Notes under the pieces: generated by a model
What the model saw: only the letters and a program-made list of their open reading frames with translations
The model's database searches: none
What the model was told of the DNA's origin: nothing
In this document: piece by piece, positions 21,673 through 34,900 of the stretch
Numbering within the stretch: the stretch's first letter is position 1
Layout of the letters: each line of letters opens with the position of its first letter
Translations under genes and position numbers: made by a program
NCBI GenBank assembly: GCA_032191485.1
Contig: JAVDOI010000135.1
Location: 114,501-178,500, forward strand
Direction of reading: 5' to 3'
Source: Leptoclinus maculatus
Lineage: Eukaryota; Chordata; Actinopteri; Perciformes; Stichaeidae
Length of the DNA: 64,000 nucleotides

Positions 21673-23380
21673 GGCGTAACAATGACAAACTAAATGTTTT
21701 GACAAACATTAATTTATTCGACCTGAATACTTTTCTCCTTTAGAAGTACATAATGTTCTAAGAACAAAGGTTTGCTTTTTGTTTGTCACAAACCTGTTTT
21801 AAAGCGCCTGAAGCGCCTCAGAATGCTGAGGAACCTGTTCACTGGTTTTACTCCAATCACACCACGTGAATGATCCAATCACAGCCTCACAGGGAGCTCA
21901 GACGTGTTGGAATGATTTGTGTAACTAACAATAATAACTGATCTTGTGGCAACATTCAAACCTCACGTCATCATCATCGCGCCCTCTGACCCGCAGCAGA
22001 GAGGCTGTCAGCTCTCACTGACTGCGACTCATTGAGCTTGATTTTGAGTGAGCGGGTCAATATGACCCTGAACATCAGAGGTGTCTAATCTCCATGTATC
22101 AACATCACCCCATGAAAAAAAGAAAGTTTCAAAATGTAAAAAGAATTTAGTTATGGTAGACGAATGCAATTCATATCTAGGTCTTTCCAATGTACCTAAA
22201 GAAAATAGTTTGAACATGTATTTGTCATGAAAACGAGTGAGTTATCCTAATTGAACTCTGATCTATGGAGGGGTGAATAACTCCATTCCACTAAATACTG
22301 ATTGAATTGTTAGTAATGGTGTTGGTGATGAGGTACAATCTATATTTATTTGGATTTTTTGGTTTCTGATAACTTTTGGATGATTAAACATGGGAACATC
22401 ATTGCTGTACCTGAGAAACGAACATAACAGGAAGGTTGCAACCTCCAAGTAGGTTTTTACAAACATATTTGGTGCATAACGGTCACAATAAACATAGTAA
22501 GAGAAAAGAAAAACACATCATAGGATGGGATGTGCCTTTTTACATCAACATGCATCAAGAAGATCAGTTTCATCTCACAAAAATACCCTGATCTTCATAA
22601 TTAGAGCAAAATGTGCAGCATTGGAAACAAAACAAAAACGGAGAAAACACAAATTTAGGTATATATAAAATAAAAATGGTTAAAATCCACATTATTTGAA
22701 CTGCTGAGAAAGCAGGAGGTTTACAGTATTCTCATGAAAGTGAAGCCCAGCGCGCTCAGAATCGCTCCGGTGCCGCTCTACAACTCCTTCAGTGACGTCC
22801 ATCGCTTCATAGAAACACTGGGATCAGCTCTCACTGCCAGCAGCCAATGAACGAGGAGCATATTTAATCCACTGACACACTTGTGAAACCTTTAAAACAG
22901 TGGATGCATTTTATTTTTTACTTGAAAAACAATGTAAACCTCGTTATCTTAGCCGGCACTGTGGAACAACGGTCTGTCCTGTTTTTATGTCTTTGTTAAC
23001 ATGCATCTGTGGGAATTAAATAGTTTACTCCACCAATTAAAACAAAGTTAAAAAGTATAAAAGTATTCATAGTAATTATGTATTTGTACTTCCGGAGGAT
23101 TGTTAATGCAGGACCTTTACTTGAAGGTGGAGGAATGATAAAAGAGGAGCGATCACAATCAGGGGAACACGTTCAACTTAATGACATGAATTTATACAAA
23201 CTCTTTCAGGAACAGCTGATCCGTTTGTTAGTTTTCTGCTCCAACATTTTAACCTGCATGCTGAAGCCCCCCTAAAATGTTCTTCAGCCCCCCCAAATAA
23301 TTTGGCAATATTGGATTAAAAAAATTTAAATATATATATATTTTTATTTTGGTGATGTCATTAAATTAAACTATTGTTTC

Positions 23381-23865
23381 TGTTAGAGTCAAAAATCTAA
23401 ATGACTAATTATAATATGTGTGCTCACAAAGTCTGGTGTCCTCACGTGAACTTTATGGCCTGCGTCCTCATGTGAATGTGTGTGTGTGAACTTACTCTGA
23501 CATTAGGTTCTACAGCGTCTGGGAAAGAAAGCGTTCTCAGCCTGTAAATGATAATAAGGAAGATAGACACAGAGTTGTTTTGAGAAAGAGACCTTTGTGC
23601 CAGAGCAGATGCTCAAGTAAAGTTCTCTTCCCAGACTACATGGCGTGGACGCCATTTTGTGTGTGTGTGTGTCACCTCATTGTAAACCAATCCTGTGCCA
23701 GCCATTGCATGTTGTTTACTCAGTATGAATATCAGAAGCTCAGAGTCAGAACTCCGAGCGGCCTTGATGCATATCCTGATGTGAATCAACTCTGTCTCCT
23801 TCTTGCTAGAATAAATGTCCTGTGATTAATGATTTTCCATCGGTCTCGAGTGAATTTTTCTAACA
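23381..23865 (+). mobile_element. solo LTR, 485 bp, unit 1 of copy A
   Basis: The element starts TGTTAGAGTC and ends TTTCTAACA, giving perfect 7-bp inverted tips TGTTAGA/TCTAACA. It is flanked by the 5-bp direct repeat GTTTC (23376-23380 and 23866-23870). Inside are a TATA-like box near 23723 (TATAAATA in the other copies) and, about 90 bp later, AATAAA, as in the U3-R-U5 layout of retroviral-type LTRs. No internal gag, pol or env sequence lies beside it, so it is a solo LTR left by recombination. Confidence 0.8.
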
Positions 23866-25890
23866 GTTTCTCACATGAACAAGTTATTTATAACTCTAAC
23901 ATACTACATATGTGCGTGCGTTCTGGTTTGTATGTTTTCTCCCCTTCAAATTACAATCCAATAGCCATCATCATACTTAACGATATAAACCCCGGGCACT
24001 AGGACCTTGGGGAGGCTGCTGCGCTGGCTTTCTCACTCTGCCAAGTAACGTCTCTCGTCAACGACAGCAGCATTATAGCAAACAATGGATATCCACGGCC
24101 CCAAATGGGCCCCAAACATGCCATCCCCTTGGGGCTAAGCCCCTCCCCCTTTCTTTGAATCATAGAAACGCCCTTGGGTGTAACAATGACAAACTAAATG
24201 TTTTGACAAACATTAATTTGTTCTCCTTTATTCTCCTTTAGAAGTACATAATGTTCTAAGAACAAAGGTTTGCTTTTTGTTTGTCACAAACCTGTTTTAA
24301 AGCGCCTGAAGCGCCTCAGAATGCTGAGGAACCTGTTCACTGGTTTTACTCCAATCACACCACGTGAATGATCCAATAACAGCCTCACAGGGAGCTCAGA
24401 CGTGTTGGAATGATTTGTGTAACTAACAATAATAACTGATCTTGTGGCAACATTCAAACCTCACGTCATCATCATCGCGCCCTCTGACCCGCAGCAGAGA
24501 GGCTGTCAGCTCTCACTGACTGCGACTCATTGAGCTTGATTTTGAGTGAGCGGGTCAATATGACCCTGAACATCAGAGGTGTCTCATCTCCATGTATCAA
24601 CATCACCCCATGAAAAAAAGAAAGTTTCAAAATGTAAAAAGAATTTAGAAAAAAGACATGTTATGGTAGACGAATGCAATTCATATCTAGGTCTTTCCAA
24701 TGTACCTAAAGAAAATAGTTTGAACATGTATTTGTCATGAAAACGAGTGAGTTATCCTAATTGAACTCTGATCTATGGAGGGGTGAATAACTCCATTCCA
24801 CTAAATACTGATTGAATTGTTAGTAATGGTGTTGGTGATGAGGTACAATCTATATTTATTTGGATTTTTTGGTTTCTGATAACTTTTGGATGATTAAACA
24901 TGGGAACATCATTGCTGTACCTGAGAAACGAACATAACAGGAAGGTTGCAACCTCCAAGTAGGTTTTTACAAACATATTTGGTGCATAACGGTCACAATA
25001 AACATAGTAAGAGAAAAGAAAAACACATCATAGGATGGGATGTGCCTTTTTACATCAACATGCATCAAGAAGATCAGTTTCATCTCACAAAAATACCCTG
25101 ATCTTCATAATTAGAGCAAAATGTGCAGCATTGGAAACAAAACAAAAACGGAGAAAACACAAATTTAGGTATATATAAAATAAAAATGGTTAAAATACAC
25201 ATTATTTGAACTGCTGAGAAAGCAGGAGGTTTACAGTACTCTCATGAAAGTGAAGCCCAGCGCGCTCAGAATCGCTCCGGTGCCGCTCTACAACTCCTTC
25301 AGTGACGTCCATCGCTTCATAGAAACACTGGGATCAGCTCTCACTGCCAGCAGCCAATGAACGAGGAGCATATTTAATCCACTGACACACTTGTGAAACC
25401 TTTAAAACAGTGGATGCATTTTATTTTTTACTTGAAAAACAATGTAAACCTCGTTATCTTAGCCGGCACTGTGGAACAACGGTCTGTCCTGTTTTTATGT
25501 CTTTGTTAACATGCATCTGTGGGAATTAAATAGTTTACTCCACCAATTAAAACAAAGTTAAAAAGTATAAAAGTATTCATAGTAATTATGTATTTGTACT
25601 TCCGGAGGATTGTTAATGCAGGACCTTTACTTGAAGGTGGAGGAATGATAAAAGAGGAGCGATCACAATCAGGGGAACACGTTCAACTTAATGACATGAA
25701 TTTATACAAACTCTTTCAGTAACAGCTGATCCGTTTGTTAGTTTTCTGCTCCAACATTTTAACCTGCATGCTGAAGCCCCCCTAAAATGTTCTTCAGCCC
25801 CCCCAAATAATTTGGCAATATTGGATTTAAAAAATTAAAATATATATATATTTTTATTTTGGTGATGTCATTAAATTAAACTATTGTTTC

Positions 25891-26375
25891 TGTTAGAGTC
25901 AAAAATCTAAATGACTAATTATAATATGTGTGCTCACAAAGTCTGGTGTCCTCACGTGAACTTTATGGCCTGCGTCCTCATGTGAATGTGTGTGTGTGAA
26001 CTTACTCTGACATTAGGTTCTACAGCGTCTGGGAAAGAAAGCGTTCTCAGCCTGTAAATGATAATAAGGAAGATAGACACAGAGTTGTTTTGAGAAAGAG
26101 ACCTTTGTGCCAGAGCAGATGCTCAAGTAAAGTTCTCTTCCCAGACTACATGGTGTGGACGCCATTTTGTGTGTGTGTGTGTCACCTCATTGTAAACCAA
26201 TCCTGTGCCAGCCATTGCATGTTGTTTACTCAGTATAAATATCAGAAGCTCAGAGTCAGAACTCCGAGCGGCCTTGATGCATATCCTGATGTGAATCAAC
26301 TCTGTCTCCTTCTTGCTAGAATAAATGTCCTGTGATTAATGATTTTCCATCGGTCTCGAGTGAATTTTTCTAACA
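25891..26375 (+). mobile_element. solo LTR, unit 2 of copy A
   Basis: Same 485-bp LTR, tips and GTTTC flanks as the copy at 23381, carried in the second tandem unit. Identical flanks show that the LTR inserted once, before the 2.5-kb unit was duplicated. Confidence 0.8.
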
Positions 26376-26960
26376 GTTTCTCACATGAACAAGTTATTTA
26401 TAACTCTAACATACTACATATGTGCGTGCGTTCTGGTTTGTATGTTTTCTCCCCTTCAAATTACAATCCAATAGCCATCATCATACTTAACGATATAAAC
26501 CCCGGGCACTAGGACCTTGGGGAGGCTGCTGCGCTGGCTTTCTCACTCTGCCGAGTAACGTCTCTCGTCAACGACAGCAGGATTATAGCAAACAATGGAT
26601 ATCCACGGCCCCAAATGGGCCCCAAACATGCCATCCCCTTGGGGCTAAGCCCCTCCCCCTTTCTTTGAATCATAGAAACGCCCTTGGGTGTAACAATGAC
26701 AAACTAAATGTTTTGACAAACATTAATTTGTTCTCCTTTATTCTCCTTTAGAAGTACATAATGTTCTAAGAACAAAGGTTTGCTTTTTGTTTGTCACAAA
26801 CCTGTTTTAAAGCGCCTGAAGCGCCTCAGAATAATGAGGAACCTGTTCACTGGTTTTACTCCAATCACACCACGTGAATGATCCAATAACAGCCTCACAG
26901 GGAGCTCAGACGTGTTGGAATGATTTGTGTAACTAACAATAATAACTGATCTTGTGGCAA

Positions 26961-28208
26961 CTTTCAAATATCATTATCATATCTCGTGTCAGTCCATGAA
27001 GAAAAGAGAGCATGCACATGTGTAGGATAATAATATATCAAGTTTTAAGTTAAATTAAAGCCTTTGATCGACATGTGAAGGTGGAGGACAGACGTAGGAC
27101 GCCAAAGAAAACAATCACACACGTACAGAAGCTCTGACCCACGTGTTCAAATAGTTTGCAGAACGGAAAATGTTGACGCAGATGGTGAGGTGGTGAAATG
27201 AAGCCAGATTGTATGACTATGCTTCTCACCATTTAATGTTTACTTCATATCAAACGTTAATTATAGATCCACCTTATCATAAACATTCAAACCAGCAGTG
27301 TTATTAGGGCCCGAGCAACCGACGTCGGGCCGCGAAGGCCCTATTGAAATTCAAATACACATAGTACATCGGGCGCACGTTTGTGATGAAAGGTTTTCAA
27401 ATTCGTGAGTTTTCATAGAAGAACCTTGACGTGGCGTGGCGGCCATTTTGTGCGGGAGGATGCGAGGGCCCGTTCATCGCTGCTCGCAGCTTTGATTTGT
27501 ACTTATAGTGAGCACCTTTCAGTTTGAAAAGACACAAGCCAACTCTGATGTTAAATCAAAGTCTGCTCATTAATTCATCAGTGTTTTCTCACCATTGCAT
27601 TGACAAAGAGGATAACTAACTTATGAAATCATTACCGCTGGTAGAAATCCAAGATGACATCAAACGGCATGAACATGTTTTAGAACAGAGAACACGAAGA
27701 CGAAGAAGAGCTTCTTCTGGGTTCTCATAGCACACTAATACAACGGAATGCTTTATTCATGTTGTCTTCAGTCACATAATACAACGGAGGCTCTGAATCA
27801 TTTCCATGAACACAGAAATGTCCAGTAACGCCCGCATCATGTCTGTTCCTCTCAATTCAGGACGAACACGTTGTAAGAACTGGGTCTTGGATTTTTTGCC
27901 ATTTCTTTCTGAATTCTCTTGTGAATTTGGTCCAACTGGTGCAACTAATTTTGCACATTAAAAAACTGGACTTTCTCGATGAAAAGTATTAAGATACAAT
28001 GTTAAGTCTGTCCTCCATGTTCACATGTCGATCAAGGGCGTCATACTGAAACACATCTACCATTAAAACCAACAACAATTCCCCCAGTGCATCTCAAAGC
28101 AACGTGTTATTAAGTTATTAATAAGACAAGCAAGTTACACAACAGACATGAAGCCGGTTTGAGGAGTTTTAGATAATAAGTCTTAATGGGCGTGATGAGA
28201 ATGATCAG
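26961..28208. other. intergenic upstream of the VWD-C8-ZP gene
   Basis: AT-rich sequence with one interspersed repeat (27306-27497) and no recognisable gene. It is repeated at about 52531-53784. Confidence 0.5.
27306..27497 (+). repeat. teleost interspersed repeat (AGGGCCCGAGCAACCGACG...)
   Basis: Begins AGGGCCCGAGCAACCGACGT and ends GAGGGCCCGTTCATCGCTGC followed by TCGCAGCTTTGATTT, a repeat I recognise from many fish UTRs and introns. The class is uncertain. It is duplicated at 52882-53073. Confidence 0.55.
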
Positions 28209-28217
28209 CATAAATAG
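28209..28217 (+). promoter_or_regulatory. TATA-like box of the VWD-C8-ZP gene
   Basis: CATAAATAG lies about 130 bp before the donor of a noncoding first exon that ends at 28337 (ACG|GTAAGA). The second exon begins at 28937 and contains the ATG. Spacing fits a TATA promoter with a start near 28240. The copy in unit B is at 53785-53793. Confidence 0.45.
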
Positions 28218-28967
28218 AGATGTAATAGAGAAACTTTAGACACATCTCCCCGAGAGAAGAAACGTCCCAGAGCGGCTCATCACTGACCTCCATCTGCAGA
28301 GCTCCATCTCCCTGCTGCTCCACTCGACCTCCAGACGGTAAGACCAGCTGCACGCTCCTCCTCTCTGCCTGACTTCATGTCGACGACGCTAGTGCACTAT
28401 CAAGATGCATCATGGTACCTCTGTATGTAGACAGGAACATGTCTGTTGAATGTGCAGTGACTTCAGGGAAAACATAGAAGGAAACTGCACTGCTCATTGA
28501 AATGATTTGGAAAGTGTTTGTGTCACATCTTTTAGGTTATTTTTTTTTACTTTCAAAGTCCACATTTTATTCCTGTTATTTAAATTCCTTATTCTGCACC
28601 AAATGTTGAGTCTTTTATCTCCAACACTGTAGAATAACCTCCACTCAGTATGATTTTAAAAGCTGCCAGTAGAGGATTCTTATTACTCTGCTCTCATGCT
28701 GTTCCTCTTTATTGTGTTTCTCTTCATTTGATGATTCATTCTTGTTATATTTTACGGTGAAACTCAAGTTCCTTGTGACATCAACCACTTTTCAGTTTCC
28801 TCATTGCCTATAAGTTTGACGCACAGATGCAAAATGTGTTGATTGGATGATGAAAGTAAAAATGTAATATCCTTTATTTCCAAATAAATAAAAGAAGGTG
28901 TTTTTCGTGTCACTACATGAACTGTTTCTCTCACAGCTCTCCGACAGTTTACTGCTGCTTCTCCATC

Positions 28968-31900
28968 ATGAAGCCAGGTGCTCTGCTCCTCCTGCTGGCA
29001 GGTAAGCAGCCAGTGCTTTAGAATACAACCTTTATTTTGAAAGACTTTTGATGAAATCAATTTCAAAGTAAAATCCTCTTTGGATGCTGTGTCACTGTTT
29101 GTGTTTAATGCCCCCGCAGTGATGGCAGCTTTTTAAATTCTGCCTTCAACCCAGATTTGTACTTGAATGATTCTTTTAAAACACGTGCTCGTCCATGAAA
29201 TCAATATAACTCAATAAGATGCTTTTAATTAACACAAGTAAGTTAAGTTGGGACAATTTAGTTTGATAGATTCAGTTGTTTATAAAGGACTTAACCTTAA
29301 TCTACTTACACTTATGAATTAAATAATGGATTCAGATTACCGTAGTAACACACACTGAAAGAAAAATATTGATTTCATTCATTTCATCTTTTACACCCAG
29401 AATTCATTTTAAGTCAGAAGTGTGAGTTATGAAAGAACTGTATTCATTAATACATGATATTCTTTTCCTTCACATTCACGCTGTAGTTGCTGCCAGCCAG
29501 GTTGACCTCTACCTGTCTCAAGTAAGACTTACTAGTCCTGGTGGAGAGGTGGACATCAGCGCGTGTCCCATCACCTTTTATGGACGCTCATTCTCAATGA
29601 TGGAAGTGAGTAAAATGAAACCATGTTACTGTTATTATCTAACAGACAGTTCAATGAGAGGTTTCACATCACTGTCATCTGTTGTCTTTACCTCGAACAT
29701 TACACCAGAATTTAGTTTGTGATTATATTCTGGTTATTAATCTGCCAAATGAAATAGAAATAGTAAAAGTACAACATCTGCCTGTAGTGGAGTATTACTA
29801 TAAAGTAGCTGAAAATACTCAAATACAAGTACCTCAAAGTTGTAGTTAAGAACAGGACTAACCTGCATCTCATTCCCTCATCAGCCTCTCACAGTCGGCT
29901 CACATACGAGTGATTCATTACAGAAGCTGCATCACTAAAATAGTTTCAGTCAGCTGAACATAATAAAATGTGTCATTTCATAAATGAAGAATAAAGTCTC
30001 AAGGAATGAAAGACGCATGAATAAATATTGTGTGCTTGTGTTTAAATGGAGAACTTCCTGTTGTTATTAAACTCAACACAACAAAGTGAGTTACTGAAAC
30101 AACAGAAGGCAGCGCTGCACTGAGTCAACAAACATTGGTCCTGTTGACATAAGAACTGTTCCTATATGACAATGACCTCATCGTAGGGCCCATGAGGCTG
30201 TAGTATGATGTCTGGTCATGGTGTCTCTGTATATCATCATCATAATAATAATAATAATGTCCTCTAAATATGACCATTGGCTTCCCTTATGAGTATTTTC
30301 ACACTGTAGGGCTCAACGAGGTCGTTGTCTATTCACACTATTGTTTCCTCATTATTTCTGTCCTCAGTTTATTGATTTGTTTCACATTACTCTGTTTGGC
30401 CTTCATGTTTGTGAGTATTACAGCTGACGTACTTTAGTTATTATTTTGTTATTGATCTTAATTTGTGATTTCACATCTTTTCTTGTGTTTTAGTTGTTTC
30501 AGTACATGTTTGCATTTATTTTTCTCACGGTCATGTCTTCGAGGTGTTTGAGGGGCAGTACTCACAGGTCACGTGACACAGGTCATGTGACCCGTGGAGT
30601 TTTAAATTTGAACACCTGTATTCATCACGCCTCAAACCCTGATGAAGATGTTGAGTTGAAACGCGTTGGACATCTGTGATTTATTTAAGGATCAGATGTT
30701 TTATTTGTACTAAAACAACAGTCTGTTGTGTGATCAATATCAAATGTCATAGTTCTTTATGAACATTATGAAGAAATAACAGATTATGAAGTGTTAAATA
30801 ATTATAGACAATAAAGACCTCCATGATAGAACCAATAAACATAATTGATGTTGCAGAGCATATTAACGATTGCTCTACTGGTCATCATCTCCTGACCTTC
30901 CACATTTGTTCTCTCACCAAATATTACCCACAAATCTCCAAATGAGCCACCAGTTCACTGTGAACTTCACTTCCTTCTCTCGAATGATAAACAGCTCATA
31001 AGGTTCAAACAACGTGAGATGAGAAAGATGTTTTATTATTATTGGTTTGAGAAAAACAAATACCACTAACAGTTAAAATGGTTCAATATGTGTTACTAAC
31101 ATTTAATGAGATGAGATGATTATGAGTCAAAGTCTTTAAAAGATGAATATTGTTGTTACTTCATGAATGTTGTTTCTCTTTTTGCAGGTGAAGTTCAATT
31201 CAGATTCATCTGTTGCAGCTTGTTTCAAAGATGTCCCAAATGAAGCGTCACAAGACTGTGTGTTGTTGGACAACGGAGATGGATCAGACCGGGCGTTTGT
31301 TTACATAGCAAGTCTTACACTAGTTCCTGAATCAGTTGTTCATGCAGCTCTGCCAAACATAAAAACCACATCACCTTGCTATGTGTTCATGAACTTCATA
31401 ACAGCTACGAGCCAAAAAGTAAGTCCTCATCAGTTCCATGTCTTTACATTGATGGTCTTTTGTAAATCGTGAACATTTCAAAGGGAACGTCAAATCAAAG
31501 TTTATTTCTGAAATATTTTGGAGACATTTCCTAATATTCTGTCTCTTGTCTGTTTGTGCTTTCAGTTTGCTTTTGCATTCATCAACTTTGGTCCACAAGC
31601 AGTTCTCTTTTTACTGAGTCATGGTGCTTACACACCTGATCCTATAGTAAGTATATATGAGCTGTAGCTGTGTTACTATGTCAACTTATGAACTTAAACT
31701 ATTGTGCTTTATAGCGAGTGAAGTTGATGCTGACCTTCAGCCAGAAGAGTAGAGTCTGTTCCTCTGGTGTTTTAGTTCCAGTTGAGTCTGAAGAATCCTC
31801 AAAGACTCTTCTGAACATCTGGAGTTAAAACATTTCATCTGCAGACGGACAAAGAAAACATTTGGTTCTTTTTCCTCATCAGAAACAAAGATGGCTGTCA

Positions 31901-34900
31901 GAAATCACACATCCCTTCGATCAGTTAGTACAGGGGACGGCACCCTGCGGCTCTTCAGCCCCTCTGTTGGCTCCCTGAGTCTACATCCACACTAATACGT
32001 TTTCGTGTTAAACGATCTCCGTCCACTCGGCGTTTCAGCACCGTTTTCTAAAACATCTCCGTCCAGACTAACACGCCTGAAAACGAAGATCACGTGACTC
32101 TTCACGTACACTGGGCATGATGGTGCCGGTGTAAACAGGAAGTAGATTGTAACAGTAATAAAGTAGTCTTTAATAATGAAAGGTGGTGTTTGATACTTAA
32201 GATCTTCTCTAAAATCTTCCTCTATGAACTCAAACAGACACAGTTGGTGTAAAGTTGAGGTCAACACTCGTCTCCTCGGTGTCGTTGTTGTTCTCACTCG
32301 TAGCTCTGCTGGAGGCTGAAGTCTCTGTCTACTGGAGAGCAATCCATGTTTTGTTCTTTTATAGTTTATGTGTGTGGACGTCACAATAGTTGTGCGGAAC
32401 AAAATAAGCATTAACAAGGAAAGGAAAGTCCTCCGTTTTGTGTCCGTCCTCCTCAAAGCCGCTAGCCGTGACTTCAGACGTCCTCCGTCGGGCTGATAAC
32501 GCCGCTGGACACGCCGCCAAAATATAAAATGTTTTAATAGTTTGTCAACTAAAATGTGCGTCACATCCTATTACGTCGCTGTCAAGCTCCTTTCCCTGCA
32601 GGTGGCTAATTATGATATTATGTTGAGACGTTAAGAGCTCTCCAGGAAGCAGCGTTCCCGTGTATGTGTTTGGGGCTTTTATTGTGGAGGATGAGGCGGA
32701 AAGAGAAAAAGAGGTTCTGGTGAAGTGTGGGAGAAGTGAATAAAGTTGCTGCCGTCTTGGCGCAGATTACGGAGCCCCGTGTTTATTATTTTATTATTAT
32801 CATAAAGTATAGGCGCAACATTAACCCTCGGTAAACTATCAATGGATAAATCCAAAAAAAGGAAAGTCACGGAGGAAAATAGAGTCTAATTCTGCGTGTT
32901 CGTATTGATTTGCTTTCTCTGCGATGCTGGTTTACCTGTATGCTTGACATGTGGCGAGAAATTTGCAAACAGCAAAAAATGTAATGTTGAAAGACACTTC
33001 AAGAACAAACACACAACATTTGCTGAAAAGTATCAGCTGGAGAGGAAGTGCTGCAGCAAACTCTCTTCATAGGAGTTTGATATTGTTCTAACAGGTCAAA
33101 TAGCAATAAAATGTCAAGAATTGTCTTTATTCTTGTTCTATATTTTCATGAATACAACAAACTATAGTTTTTGTATATATAATATAGCTATATATAAAAC
33201 TTTATACGCTGTGATATCAAATAGCTTTTGCAGCTCCAGATAAATTCTATTTGGTGGAAAATATGTCTCTTTGGATAGTAAAGGTTACCGACCACTGAGT
33301 TAGTACACACTTATAAATGTTATGTTTTATTGAAATACATTGAAGTTTCTGTGTGAATGTGTAAAGTCTTTGGTTGTGTTTAAGTAAAAGGACATGTGTC
33401 TCTTCTGGCTACTTGTGAAATGGTTCAAAGTATTTTTTGATGTTCAGTGGATTCTTTAAATGCTGCTGGGTAATTTATGTAAAATGCTTCTTGCTTCTTG
33501 AATGTAATTATAATGTATGGGAGGAACAAACTGGAGCACCATGAGCAGGGCTGATTAGAAATAATGATCTTTAATAATTATACCTTGATTTAACCTTTTT
33601 CTAGAGCGTGACTGCAACGGCCGGTGACTCAACTATGGATTCATGGTCATTAACTAAAAGTCAAACATCCAACGTAGTTTACAAGGAGATAAGCGGATGC
33701 AGAGTCTCAGGTAGGTAAATCATGCGGTTCACAAAGAAAAGGGACTGGGGCTCTTCAGGGATCCTCTAAAAAATGTGATATGTTAAAATTGCTGTTATTT
33801 CCATCTCTTAAAGTTGATATCAAACTAATTTCATAAACCTCCTTTCACCTCCCAGATGTCCCTTTAGCAGCCGGTTCAAGTCTGTTAAACCCAGACACCT
33901 GCTCCAATGCAACCTGTAGTCCGTCTTTAGTCCTCACTTCTGTCAGTTCATGTGGACCGATGGGGGTTTGCCTCGGCAACAACAGGTAAATATGTTCACT
34001 TTATATTTGTAGTAAAGTCTGAATAAATGTTTGAGTGACTGATTTAATTGAAGTGTACCACGTGGACTGAAAGAGACTTGAAACCTCTGAATACTTTCTG
34101 GATGAGATCAAGATCAAAGCAGCAGAGATATCCCGGCTCTACCCGAGTACAGTCACACTTCAAAGTCCCTGGATCCTACATTTCCCACAATGCAACCCTG
34201 TAAACATTATTACATACACATAGATGTTTATTATTTTAGACTTATTCATTATCTCAGAGTTATTAGAGTTCTCATAGTGTTTTCACAGGTGGAGTGGTAC
34301 TCCCCTTTAATAAACTGATCTTTATGAGTTATTGGTGGAGTACTCTTTTAATTTCATGTCACGATTTATATTCCTCAAATGTATATGAAACTTCATCTTC
34401 AAAGGATGAAACATCTTTGTGTCTTTGGATTCTGCCTTTACAAATGAAAAGACAGTTAAAATGGTCTCTTTCCATCTCATCAGGTGTAAACCACCCATCT
34501 TTGTGTGCACTGTGACTGGGTCCACTGTCATCGATTTCCACAACAGAGTCCACTCTGTCCAGGATCGCTGTGACTACACTCTGATGAAGCCTCAAGGAAG
34601 CTCTGGTTTTGAGCTCGATGCAGGTTTCCGTGAGCGTCGCCGTAAAGACGTGTCGTTTTTGGACCACTTGATAATAACACAGTCAGGTGTAACAATGTAT
34701 CTGGAACAAGGCGGAAGAGTTCGGGTGAGCTGCCACAATCCATCTAAAAACAGTGTGTTCATGGGGTCCTTTGATCAATCTGATGATCATTACAAGCCAG
34801 GAGTTACTTTGTGTTGATGTGGTGGTAGAAGTATGAAGCAGCATCAAATAGAAATACTCCAGTAAAGCTTTGTAGAATGAATTCTGTACTTGTGTTCAGT

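Larger units (their letters stand above)
21677..26960 (+). repeat. 2.5-kb tandem repeat, two full units plus a partial third (copy A)
   Basis: Units start at TAACAATGACAAACTAAATG: 21677, 24181 (period 2504) and 26691 (period 2510). The third is cut off near 26960 after GATCTTGTGGCAAC. Each full unit carries one solo LTR. Units share nearly all bases; small differences include a 14-bp AAAAAGACATG-type insertion and (GT)n length. The small open frames inside (67 and 81 codons) recur because of the duplication and show no domain. Confidence 0.93.

Noticed and set aside
23580..23825. 81-codon open frame repeated at 26090 and 49588
   Set aside because: It overlaps the solo LTR, and its recurrence is explained by the tandem repeats. 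No known domain.
23376..26380. Full LTR retrotransposon with two LTRs at 23381 and 25891
   Set aside because: The DNA between them is also found to the left of the first LTR, and each LTR has its own GTTTC flanks on both sides. It is a tandem repeat of a unit with a solo LTR; no gag or pol is present.
31992..32564. 190-codon minus-strand open frame (also at 57568-58140)
   Set aside because: It lies inside the hAT element with tips and target duplications and shows no domain. Its presence in both copies follows from the duplication.
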